IMG/VR virus record: IMGVR_UViG_3300005827_000122
Coordinates: 1 to 23,524 of that record
DNA length: 23,524 bases
Source: a virus
Direction: 5' to 3' (one strand)
The number at the start of each line of letters is the position of its first letter. Position 1 is the first letter of the stretch. A program made the translations under genes and the position numbers. The notes under the pieces are model-generated. The model saw only the letters and a list, made by a program, of their open reading frames with translations, was not told the origin of the DNA and ran no database searches. Positions 1 to 7,265 of this stretch are shown piece by piece.

Positions 1-36
1 AATGGGGGACCGTCTTGGTCCCCCATTTTATTTTCT
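1..36. terminator. Hairpin terminator at end of late operon
   Basis: A perfect 11-bp inverted repeat (1-11 with 17-27) encloses a 5-nt loop and is followed on the plus strand by TTATTTT. On the minus strand the stem is preceded by an A-rich run and directly follows the stop codon of the last late gene, so it sits where a minus-strand terminator would be expected. Whether a U-tract follows on the minus strand lies outside the window (only two T's are visible). It is plausibly bidirectional. Confidence 0.75.
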
Positions 37-135
37 CAACTCCCACCAAATCATAACCTGTTCCCAAGCGTAAATACCGGCAAGAATGAACATGGTTCCA
101 AAGAACCCGGCGATCATTCCGTCATAGAAGTCCAT
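28..135 (-). CDS. 35-aa single-span membrane protein, end of lysis cassette
   Basis: A 35-residue ORF starts at ATG 135 and stops at TAA 28-30. It has a strong Shine-Dalgarno site (AGGAGGGG) lying inside the end of the lysozyme gene, 5 nt before the ATG. The start overlaps the lysozyme stop (122-124) by 14 nt, suggesting coupled translation. The protein begins MDFYDGMIAGFF and is hydrophobic from about residue 7 to 31, consistent with one membrane span and a short basic end (ELRK). Its position behind holin-like and lysozyme genes suggests a small lysis accessory protein such as a second holin or pinholin, but the family is not recognised. It is too short for many gene callers. The terminator hairpin begins at its stop codon. 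Confidence 0.72.
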   Translation of the reverse strand: MDFYDGMIAGFFGTMFILAGIYAWEQVMIWWELRK

Positions 136-547
136 CAATACCCCTCCTGAACATCATTTCTTCGGCGTGTCTCCGCAAGACGAGGCCTGGGAGTTTCCGC
201 CCACCTCCGTAAACCCAACGCGAAAACTGCCCTGCTGCCCCTTCGTAATCGGCGCGGTTGAGCAGTCGTCTGAGCGTCGAAGCCCCGAACGCCCCAGTAT
301 TGAATTGAAAATCCACAAGAGCGTCCACCATATCAGGAGCAAGTTCGACGGACACTCGCCGCTTGACTTGCCCCTCGGCTTCCTGCAAATCACCCAACAA
401 GAGCTTTTCGGCGGTGGCAGTATCAATTTCGTCACCCTCCTTCACGCCCTTGGTATGACCGTAGCCATACGTCCACACCGATGCAGGACAGCGGTAGGCT
501 CTTAATCTAAGACCCTCAAACTCTTTTGCCAAGTCGAGTGCGCGCAA
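122..547 (-). CDS. Endolysin, GH24 (T4/P22-type) lysozyme
   Basis: This is a phage muramidase that cleaves the MurNAc-GlcNAc bond of peptidoglycan at lysis. The GH24 signature is clear: catalytic Glu in EFEG, then eight residues to Cys (YRCPAS), then five to Thr in VWTYGYGHT, giving the E-x8-C/D-x5-T triad. Cys replaces the usual Asp, as in some natural members. I chose the TTG at 547 because AAAGG lies 7 nt upstream and because the triad then falls at residues 11, 20 and 26, exactly as in T4 lysozyme. The protein would be 141 aa, with no signal peptide or SAR segment seen. In-frame ATGs at 583, 601 and 631 exist but would overlap the upstream gene by 68 nt or more. The downstream membrane ORF overlaps its end. 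Function is secure; the start is uncertain. Confidence 0.93.
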   Translation of the reverse strand: MRALDLAKEFEGLRLRAYRCPASVWTYGYGHTKGVKEGDEIDTATAEKLLLGDLQEAEGQVKRRVSVELAPDMVDALVDFQFNTGAFGASTLRRLLNRADYEGAAGQFSRWVYGGGRKLPGLVLRRHAEEMMFRRGIDGLL

Positions 548-1109
548 CCTGGAGCCTTTCGCCAAACCAGAACCCGAGAACATAGCCCATGACCGCCTCA
601 TCGCCATCTGTCCACATGCCCAACACCGCATTGTCCCACGACTCTGTGCGGATTAGAGCGGTGTATTTCGCGTAGTGGACAAGCCCCCACACTCCGACGA
701 TGGCGTAGGTAATCGCGCTGCGGGTAAAATACCGAAGTGTGACCGCCAAGGTTATAATTGGAGACAACATGGGATAAACGACCCACTTGACGGGCCATGA
801 ATCAGATGACGCCAGCGTCTTATAAAACGACTGCATCTCATCGCCAAGGCGAGAATCGTGAGCCAGAAGAGCTTTCTGCTGCTCCAGAGTCGCCTTTGTT
901 TCAGCCAGCGCAAGCTCGAATAGCTTGGATATTTCAAGGTTTTCCGTCTCGTGCTTGTACTGGACATCCCGCATTTTGAAGGCGAAGTCCTGCTGTGTGC
1001 GAAGCATTTCAAGTTCATGCTTCGCGTCCGCCTTCTGCGTGAAGAACTTCAGAAGAGGACCGGCAAAGGACGAGAAAAAGCCAAGTACTGCGGTAATTGC
1101 CGCTATCAT
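516..1109 (-). CDS. Holin-like membrane protein, 3TM GTA-holin type
   Basis: This 197-aa protein has a hydrophobic N-terminus (residues 1-23, IAAITAVLGFF), a long charged helical stretch likely to be coiled coil (about 25-95), and membrane spans near 108-126 and 131-147. It ends with a hydrophobic segment carrying GFWFGER (about 179-185). The combination of charged linker, paired spans and a terminal WFG-R motif resembles the holin family with three transmembrane segments described from gene transfer agents (PF11351). This assignment comes from memory of the pattern, not from a search. It starts in an ATGA overlap with the preceding small membrane gene, and the lysozyme gene begins inside its 3' end. 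Holins permeabilise the inner membrane to release or activate the endolysin. Confidence 0.75.
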   Translation of the reverse strand: MIAAITAVLGFFSSFAGPLLKFFTQKADAKHELEMLRTQQDFAFKMRDVQYKHETENLEISKLFELALAETKATLEQQKALLAHDSRLGDEMQSFYKTLASSDSWPVKWVVYPMLSPIITLAVTLRYFTRSAITYAIVGVWGLVHYAKYTALIRTESWDNAVLGMWTDGDEAVMGYVLGFWFGERLQVARTRLGKRV

Positions 1110-1357
1110 CTCGCCACGCTCACAATCGCAATAATAGCCCCGATAACCGCAGTCGTCGCAGCTACAGTTGCCCCTATTGTCTTCCAGACCTCCGACTTGC
1201 CTTTTTCCGCTCCGGTCTCCTTGGCGTGTCGGATGGTGATCGTCTCCAAACTCTTGGCGAACGTAGTCACCTTGGCGTCAATCTCGGAGAGCGTCGAGCG
1301 CATCTCCCCCATCATCATCATCATATCGTCGTGGGCAGCGCAGCGGTCGTTGGGCAT
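1106..1357 (-). CDS. Small C-tail membrane protein of lysis cassette (XhlA-like?)
   Basis: An 83-aa protein with a soluble helical N-terminal part (EMRSTLSEIDAKVTTFAKSL) and one hydrophobic span at about residues 61-82, ending VSVAR. A single N-terminal helix plus a C-terminal span is the layout of haemolysin XhlA-like and small holin-accessory proteins, but similarity is only architectural. Residues 12-16 are a run of five methionines encoded by an (ATG)5 tract. Its ATG overlaps the stop of the upstream fibre gene (TAATG) and its stop overlaps the next start (ATGA), so it is embedded in a coupled set. The likely role is holin partner or antiholin. Confidence 0.68.
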   Translation of the reverse strand: MPNDRCAAHDDMMMMMGEMRSTLSEIDAKVTTFAKSLETITIRHAKETGAEKGKSEVWKTIGATVAATTAVIGAIIAIVSVAR

Positions 1358-2112
1358 TATCCAAGAACCTCAATGGCAAAGGTGCATTCGGAGACAGGAA
1401 TGGTCCCGCTGCCATTCGACTGGTATGCGACCAGCCAGAAGTAGTCTCCGGCAGAGACGGCGATGGGGTTTGAGACGATGGAAAGCCCAGTCGTCACCTG
1501 ACTCCCTGCTGCGACGGTGAGACACCCGCCTGCTACAGCCCTATTGGGGCTTCCGCTCTTGTAAAACTGGAGCGTCCTAATGCCAGATGTTTTCCCGGTG
1601 TTGTCGAATGTGGCGCTGCCACTCAGGCGAACGTAGTTAACGCCAGCAGGAATGGTGATTCGCTCACGATTTGTGATGGTATCGTGAAACGCATTCGTGT
1701 CAAAAGACTCGACCCAAGCAATGCCACTATTCCCTACAATAACGCCGCTGGAGCCGTCTGGTACGGTTTCGGTCCCAGCACCAGAAGTCAGCAAGCACCC
1801 CCTGAATGGAATCACACCACCAGTTGCTGAACTTATGTGAGTATGGTTGTTTACACCATTAAAACTAATGGCATCGCCAGTTGTGGGAGAAGAATGGTTG
1901 TGAGCTATTGGGTTGGCGATTAATTCATATCCTGTGTGGTCAGACTTAACTGCAACAACCTTGTTAGCGTCTCCAGCAACGAGAGTTGTCGGAGGTACAA
2001 TGTCATTCACGACATTTACCGCCGAGTCAATCAAGTCCCCAAATTGACTCTCGGTCGGCACATCGCCTGCGTTGAAGTAGGTCTTCAGGGTAGTGCGGGA
2101 TACTTGGGTCAT
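1357..2112 (-). CDS. Tail fibre-like protein with HxH motifs
   Basis: This is a 251-aa putative virion fibre. The N-terminus (SRTTLKTYFNAGDVPTESQF) resembles an attachment module I recall from other phage fibres. The middle is Gly/Ser/Thr/Asn-rich and carries two HxH motifs (HNH at 71-73 and HTH at 90-92), reminiscent of the metal-binding HxH repeats in T4-type fibre tips. From about residue 150 it is beta-rich (VNYVRLSGSATFDN ... CTFAIEVLG), compatible with a trimeric jelly-roll head domain. It lies between the last ejection gene (ATGA overlap at 2109-2112) and the lysis cassette (TAATG), a usual place for fibres. A receptor-binding role is inferred from these traits. Confidence 0.7.
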   Translation of the reverse strand: MTQVSRTTLKTYFNAGDVPTESQFGDLIDSAVNVVNDIVPPTTLVAGDANKVVAVKSDHTGYELIANPIAHNHSSPTTGDAISFNGVNNHTHISSATGGVIPFRGCLLTSGAGTETVPDGSSGVIVGNSGIAWVESFDTNAFHDTITNRERITIPAGVNYVRLSGSATFDNTGKTSGIRTLQFYKSGSPNRAVAGGCLTVAAGSQVTTGLSIVSNPIAVSAGDYFWLVAYQSNGSGTIPVSECTFAIEVLG

Positions 2113-3941
2113 TTCTTCCTCTTCATGGCGGAAGTAAATCCAGGATACAAAGCCTCAAAACCAACTTTGGCTGCTTCAGGTATCGCAACGCCTTCGGTCA
2201 GGTAGCGCCTGCCTGGGCCGGAAAGGATCAACTTGGATAGGGCGTATGGGAGCGCAATCATCCCTGCTGTTCCGGCAGGACCACCAGCTACACCGGCTGC
2301 CCCGCCTGCTGCGATAGTCCCCAACGCCCCGAGAAGCCTCTGCCCCCCAGCAATGGTAGCCGTATTTGATGTGTTGACGATACCGCGTTGCGCCACATCT
2401 GCGACACGCGACAGGCGCATAAGCCGGTTGAACTGCTCAGGCTCAAGAATCTCCTTGAGCGTAGGTTCACCGTACCTTTTAATAACAGAAGAAAGTTTAG
2501 CAGCAGACGGAGGCGAGAAGGCTACGCCGCCACTTCCAACCACCTTCATCTCCACGTCGGAGAACAAGTCGGTAAGGAAGTTGCGACGGAGGACATCAAA
2601 AGCCTCGTTCCCGACGATGGTCTTGAGTTTGGAAATTTTTGTCGTCTGACCAGGAACAAAAAACTTTTTGACAACCTGCTCAGGGGCGTCTTCCATTACA
2701 GAAGCGAACTCTTTACCTACTTTGCCACGAATGACTCCTATTTGCTTACCGTAGAATTTTCGAGCTTCGGCCCAAGCATCCGCAGCGTCAGGACCAGCAG
2801 ACGCGGCCCAATCAGCAATATCATTGTCCAGCGTGTTAAGAAGGCGCTTAAAAACGCCTGCCTTCTGCTGCGCGATAAGGTCTTTTGAGTCTGCAAGCAT
2901 TCGGACGTTTTCTCGCAGCAGCTTCAGGTCGTCATAACTCAACGAACCTCCAGACTCATCAACGATCTTTGATAGTTTGTCAATCGTCTCAGGACTTTGC
3001 GTTTGCAGCCCTGAGACGACGGATTGCTTGATACTGTCCAACTGCTTCTTAAAATTATCCAATGTAATAGGTCTATCACCGGCAAGAGTCCTAGCCTCGT
3101 CAAACTTCTTTGCGGCTTCACTGCGGAACAGCCCGAGCGTCTTCTGCGCCCCGGCCTTAGCCTCGGAGCCAGCAACAGCACCTTCGACCTTGCCACCGGC
3201 AGTTGTAAGAATGTTTTGCACTTCATCCGCAAGGGCCTGCATATTAGCGCCTTGAGCGCGTTCCATTGTCCCGGCAGAGCCTATGGCATTCTTTAGCCCC
3301 CCCTCGATGATCTGCTGACCTCGACCTCCTGTAGCTTGCCCAGGAAGAGGCTTGACGCCCATTGCCTCTGCTTCGCCAAGAACGGCAGCTGCTTCTGGAA
3401 CAATCCCACCAGAAGGGCGCAACACCTTCTGGACCCCAGCGCCAAGGAGCTTGCCCCCAGCTTCTCCGCCAGCGCCAAGCAACGCAGATTCGCCAAGGTC
3501 TGAGGCTATATCCATCGGGGTTTGGTTCTGTTCAACACCCATAGCCCCAGCGATGAGCTTTTTAACGCCTCTACCTGCCGCAGTTCCTACAGCAGCACCA
3601 CCAATTTGACCGGCTGGGCCAAGCGGTGTGCCTGCAACAACGCCAGCAGCCCCACCTACTAACTCAGGAACGTCACCTGCAAAGTCAATGGCGTCAGCCC
3701 ACGACAAGCCTTCCTCGTCAGCCCGACGCCAAGCGCCATCCTTTTTGAAGTAGAATTCACCTGTCTTCTTATTTCTCGCAGCGTTACCGTCTCCGAAAGC
3801 CTTGCGGAGAACGTCCATACGCCCCTCGTCGGTGTCTGCAAACGAGAATAGCGCACGAGTACTGGCGGGGAGTCCGGCCCCCTGTTGCGACGTGGTGTAT
3901 GCAGTATCCGGTGTTTCACCAGTTGGGAACATGGTAAGCAT
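2109..3941 (-). CDS. Ejection (internal virion) protein, P22 gp16-like by position and size
   Basis: A 610-aa protein. The ATG at 3941 forms TGATG with the upstream stop and has GGAG 5 nt before it, so it is preferred over the in-frame start at 3953. Near the N-terminus is a conserved-looking block (RALFSFADTDEGRMDVLRKA, then FYFKKDGAWRRADEEG). It is followed by a long Gly/Ala-rich hydrophobic region (about 90-165), a charged helical middle, and a second Gly/Ala-rich hydrophobic region near the C-terminus (GTIAAGGAAGVAGGPAGTAG). P22 gp16, which leaves the capsid with DNA and acts at the inner membrane, is about 609 aa and occupies the same last place of the gp7-gp20-gp16 trio. I saw no lytic transglycosylase motif. 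The role is inferred from synteny, length and composition. Confidence 0.7.
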   Translation of the reverse strand: MLTMFPTGETPDTAYTTSQQGAGLPASTRALFSFADTDEGRMDVLRKAFGDGNAARNKKTGEFYFKKDGAWRRADEEGLSWADAIDFAGDVPELVGGAAGVVAGTPLGPAGQIGGAAVGTAAGRGVKKLIAGAMGVEQNQTPMDIASDLGESALLGAGGEAGGKLLGAGVQKVLRPSGGIVPEAAAVLGEAEAMGVKPLPGQATGGRGQQIIEGGLKNAIGSAGTMERAQGANMQALADEVQNILTTAGGKVEGAVAGSEAKAGAQKTLGLFRSEAAKKFDEARTLAGDRPITLDNFKKQLDSIKQSVVSGLQTQSPETIDKLSKIVDESGGSLSYDDLKLLRENVRMLADSKDLIAQQKAGVFKRLLNTLDNDIADWAASAGPDAADAWAEARKFYGKQIGVIRGKVGKEFASVMEDAPEQVVKKFFVPGQTTKISKLKTIVGNEAFDVLRRNFLTDLFSDVEMKVVGSGGVAFSPPSAAKLSSVIKRYGEPTLKEILEPEQFNRLMRLSRVADVAQRGIVNTSNTATIAGGQRLLGALGTIAAGGAAGVAGGPAGTAGMIALPYALSKLILSGPGRRYLTEGVAIPEAAKVGFEALYPGFTSAMKRKK

Positions 3942-5497
3942 CAGTACTCCCAATCGGATGTAGGTGCTACAGTTGCTGGCGACGTTGATGCGATCTTCCC
4001 GCTCAGAATATCCCGAAACTCTTTTTTATACCTAGACACCTTATCTGCAAGAGCCTCAAGTTGCTTCTGCGAAGCCTTCTTACCAGATGCGCGAATATCG
4101 TCAAGTTCTAATTTTGCACGGGCGATAGCATTAATTGCTTGTAGCGCACCTGAGAACTGAGGAGCCGACATGCCAGCGGAGACAAAGTTATTCTCAAGGC
4201 GGGTCAACTCTGCGTCAGCAGCCTGCGCCCCGGTAATTTGCTTGCGGTATACGTCGAAGGTGCGTCCAACGGCCCCTCTCCATGACCAATAATCTTCTGT
4301 GCCAATGCCTGAAAGGTCGCTATAGTCGCCACCAAGAATTTTGTCCTTGTATTTCTGATATGTATTTTCGTACTGCTTGGCATAATCAAAATACTCAGGA
4401 CGAGTTTCCTTAGCCAAGACGAGAGTAGAAAAAATAAGGTCTTGGTTTGCAACTTGGCTTTCAAGCGCCTTTTCTCGCAGCGCAGGGGTCGTAGTTGGAA
4501 TTTCTCCACGAGCGACTTCGATGCTTTCGCCTGGGGCAACCCACTGGAATGACGGTGTTCCGTCAGCCATGGGAACCGTTACTTGCTTGTATCCTTTAGC
4601 ACCAAGTTCGCGAGACATCGCATCGTAAGCGTTTTTCTCTCGCGGCGTGAGCGGCCGAGACTTCTTAATCTCTTCAAGTTTTCCCATATCCTGCTGCATA
4701 CGCATGAGCTGCGTAGGAGCAAAACTGGCTACTTTTCTGGCGCGTTCTTCCCTGAGTTTGTTCTTCTCTTCTTCGCTGATGTCCAACTTAGAGAGAAGCG
4801 CCTCGAAGTCTCCACCCGCCTTGCTTACAACGTCGTAAGCTCCTACCTCTTGCGGTACTTCTCCAGAAGACGGATCGTATCGGTAAAACTTCCCTCCTGC
4901 CTGCAAAATCTGGTACTTTTTATTCGCACCAGCCTTCGCCAATGCTGTATTGTATTCCAACTCCAAAGCCTGTTTCAGCGACTCGGAAGGAGCACCAGCC
5001 GCCATCGCAACCCTTTTGGCTCGAAGCGCATTAGCAGCAGCATTGGCATTGTCGAGAACGTCCCAGCCTTGAGAGGAAGCGGAGAGCGGCGTCATGGGAG
5101 ACTCGCCTTGCGTAGGGCCTTCAGGCTGATAGCCCTGCATAGTCGGCATCACCTTAGAAACTTGGTCAACGGTAACTTCCGGTACGCTCTGCCGTGCAGC
5201 TTCCTGCGCTCCAGCCAGAGTAGCCTCTTCCGCCCTCTTCTTCCGCACCGTCTCAGCCAACGTCATGGCCTCAGCGGGGCGCAGATGGGGGATGACGGCT
5301 TCAGCACGGGCATAAAAGTCTCCGGGGGTGTCCTGCCAAATCTTGTCAACGCGAGACAAGCGCTCAGACTCGGCTTGCTTTGCCTTCATCTCCTGCAATG
5401 CACCAGCCGTGTTTACCGACTTCATGTACACGTCGGCAAGCGACGGCACGCCGGACATAATCTCGTCTGAGGTCATGCCAAAGTTGCCAATCGGCAT
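3941..5497 (-). CDS. Ejection (internal virion) protein, P22 gp20-like by position
   Basis: A 518-aa, strongly helical, Ala/Glu/Lys/Gln-rich protein without membrane spans or recognisable enzymatic motifs. Helical stretches include residues about 30-110 (EMKAKQAESERLSRVDKIW, AEAMTLAETVRKKRAEEAT) and the C-terminal 90 residues. A short beta-like segment (KYQILQAGGKFYRYDPSSGE) lies near 195-215. It is the middle gene of three between the fibre/needle gene and the distal fibre, matching P22 gp20 (471 aa) in order and roughly in length. P22 gp20 is one of the proteins injected ahead of the genome. Its stop overlaps the next ATG (TGATG). Confidence 0.66.
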   Translation of the reverse strand: MPIGNFGMTSDEIMSGVPSLADVYMKSVNTAGALQEMKAKQAESERLSRVDKIWQDTPGDFYARAEAVIPHLRPAEAMTLAETVRKKRAEEATLAGAQEAARQSVPEVTVDQVSKVMPTMQGYQPEGPTQGESPMTPLSASSQGWDVLDNANAAANALRAKRVAMAAGAPSESLKQALELEYNTALAKAGANKKYQILQAGGKFYRYDPSSGEVPQEVGAYDVVSKAGGDFEALLSKLDISEEEKNKLREERARKVASFAPTQLMRMQQDMGKLEEIKKSRPLTPREKNAYDAMSRELGAKGYKQVTVPMADGTPSFQWVAPGESIEVARGEIPTTTPALREKALESQVANQDLIFSTLVLAKETRPEYFDYAKQYENTYQKYKDKILGGDYSDLSGIGTEDYWSWRGAVGRTFDVYRKQITGAQAADAELTRLENNFVSAGMSAPQFSGALQAINAIARAKLELDDIRASGKKASQKQLEALADKVSRYKKEFRDILSGKIASTSPATVAPTSDWEY

Positions 5498-5498
5498 T

Positions 5499-6245
5499 TT
5501 AGTAGCTCCCCGACTTCCAGCGATCCATCATGGACATGAATTGGTCGTCGCGCTTGTTCCGCATCGACTGGTTGAGGTAGTAGTCGATGGCGTTAGTAGC
5601 GGCAGAACCAAGAGCGCCACCGACTCCGCCCATCTGAGCGTTAGCTGCATAGGCTGGCTGCGTAGCACTGATAAGCCCCATGTACTGCTGCCCCAACTGC
5701 TGCGCGTTGGCGGCGTCGATAGCAGCCCCTTGGCGCATCATCGCGTTCTGGTATGCCGCACCGCGAGTACCACCGGCAGCGCGGGCAGCACCGGCTCCTA
5801 CATCCGCCAACCGCTGCGCCCTAGCAGCGCGAAGCGCCGGGTCTTTCTCGTACATCGACTGCGGGTTGGATAGGAAGCGCTTGTACCACTCCATCGCGTT
5901 CTTGCGGGCATTGACATCGCCCTTCATCGCCTTGTTCTGCTGGTACGACTTGAACAAGTCGAGACCGCCCTTGAGAAGGGCCGCGTACATCGGGTTCATG
6001 TCGCGCTTGCGATCATCCTGTGCGACGGACGACGGCATACCAAAATCCTGATATCCGTAGTCCTGCGTGGGCTGGAACATCGGCTGATACGAAGGCGAAT
6101 ACGCACCGCCAATGCCTCCCATACCTCCAGCGCCCATCGAGGCGTCAAAGGACTGGTAACTCGAAGGCGAGGTATAATAGTCATCATACGACATGTCGTA
6201 AGATGAGGAGTACGGCGAGACGTTCATATCGGTGTAATCGTCCAT
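5499..6245 (-). CDS. Ejection (internal virion) protein, P22 gp7-like by position
   Basis: A 248-aa protein with a low-complexity N-terminus very rich in Tyr, Ser, Asp, Gly and Met (residues 1-75, for example SYDMSYDDYYTSPSSY and GAGGMGGIGG). It then has an Ala/Gln/Arg-rich helical domain (about 80-245). The start is preceded by a strong GGAGGG 5 nt from the ATG. It is first in a set of three with lengths 248, 518 and 610 aa, parallel to P22 gp7 (229), gp20 (471) and gp16 (609). A disordered head and helical body fit a protein that is packaged and ejected through a narrow portal. No sequence family was recognised beyond this. Confidence 0.64.
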   Translation of the reverse strand: MDDYTDMNVSPYSSSYDMSYDDYYTSPSSYQSFDASMGAGGMGGIGGAYSPSYQPMFQPTQDYGYQDFGMPSSVAQDDRKRDMNPMYAALLKGGLDLFKSYQQNKAMKGDVNARKNAMEWYKRFLSNPQSMYEKDPALRAARAQRLADVGAGAARAAGGTRGAAYQNAMMRQGAAIDAANAQQLGQQYMGLISATQPAYAANAQMGGVGGALGSAATNAIDYYLNQSMRNKRDDQFMSMMDRWKSGSY

Positions 6246-6269
6246 TTGTTCCCTCCTAAACGTATTTTA

Positions 6270-7265
6270 TCACGTATATTCGTTAAGTGTCCCACGCCTG
6301 TTGATCTGCACATGGGGGTCGCCAAAGATTAGAAAAACAGAGTCTTCGTAGGTGTCTGATGCGACTGACGACTTGCGCCTAAGCGTCCCACCAATGTCTG
6401 CGGACGCGCCAACGTTGGTCCCAGTTAGAGTCGTAATGGCACAAGTCAAATGAGTATACGCAGCAGTCCCCGATGGAATAAGGCAGTCGGTCGTGTAGGT
6501 GGATGTTGACAACGCGCTCCCCCTGTTGGTTACCCCGATAATAACCTCAAACCTGACGTACTCGTTTACAGCAGGAACTCTCGCTCCGGTATAAATATGA
6601 ACATGAAAGCGGATTTCACTGTTAGCCAAAATTCCATGCGTGGTTTGGACACCAAATGCCTGACGCTTTTCGTTGGCAGCGACTGCCTCGTTGGTGTATT
6701 CGTATGCATACCGACTGGTGCTATTGATATTCGCCAGTGCAGGTACGCCAACCCCGACCGAAGCTAGGTTGAGAAAATTGAAGCTGACATCATCCCACGC
6801 AGAGTTGCCGCCCGTGTCGGACACGAATAGCTTCTTGTCAATCTGACCCTGGACGCCGCTCGTCACGCCGTCCAAATAGCCCAACTCGGTATCGGACACG
6901 GTGGACGATACTGCTACTTTTCCAGACGCATTTGAAATAAGTGCCCTATTTGCGGTCAGGTCAGCCGACGTTATGGTCGTTGCCGCGCCAGTTATGGTCG
7001 CCTGTTTGCCGTTAATCTGAGTTTGGATATTACCGGATGCACCGGTAAGATATCCCAACTCCGTCGATGTAACCGCAGACGTAGTGAGTTCCCCACCAGC
7101 ATCGGTGATGACAGCCCGGTTAGTGAACGGGAGGATCACCGCCCCGGCTGCAACGCGAAGAACGACCTCCTTCAGTCGAAGCAGCCAGTTCATAAACGTA
7201 ACCGGCAAGCCAAACTTGCGAAGGTCGTTAATCGGAGGATCGGGGATAGTAGATACGGATGCCAT
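6270..7265 (-). CDS. Tail needle or fibre protein with ELGYL repeats
   Basis: A 331-aa protein starting at the ATG that overlaps the upstream stop (TAATG at 7267-7263); two further in-frame codons upstream were rejected. After a hydrophobic N-terminal region (about 20-48) come two copies of a repeat common in phage fibres: NRAVITDAGGELTT..TELGYLTG (about 49-88) and NRALISNASGKVAV..TELGYLDG (about 106-146). Each ends in a Gln/Lys-rich helix-like tail. The last 170 residues look beta-rich and end in FGDPHVQINRRG. The position directly after the gp10-like gene is that of the P22 tail needle gp26, which plugs the portal, so a needle with a distal knob is one reading. A side fibre is the other. 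Confidence 0.75.
   Translation of the reverse strand: MASVSTIPDPPINDLRKFGLPVTFMNWLLRLKEVVLRVAAGAVILPFTNRAVITDAGGELTTSAVTSTELGYLTGASGNIQTQINGKQATITGAATTITSADLTANRALISNASGKVAVSSTVSDTELGYLDGVTSGVQGQIDKKLFVSDTGGNSAWDDVSFNFLNLASVGVGVPALANINSTSRYAYEYTNEAVAANEKRQAFGVQTTHGILANSEIRFHVHIYTGARVPAVNEYVRFEVIIGVTNRGSALSTSTYTTDCLIPSGTAAYTHLTCAITTLTGTNVGASADIGGTLRRKSSVASDTYEDSVFLIFGDPHVQINRRGTLNEYT

Noticed and set aside
951-1520. Plus-strand open frame of 189 codons across the lysis genes
   Set aside because: Crosses three coupled minus-strand genes; low-information sequence without initiation signals.
4583-5470. Plus-strand open frame of 295 codons opposite the gp20-like gene
   Set aside because: Antisense shadow of a helical Ala/Glu/Lys-rich gene; Arg/Leu/Ser-rich product with no domain or initiation signal.
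1357-7265. Possible diversity-generating retroelement targeting fibre genes
   Set aside because: No reverse transcriptase and no second near-identical template copy of a fibre end were seen in the window.
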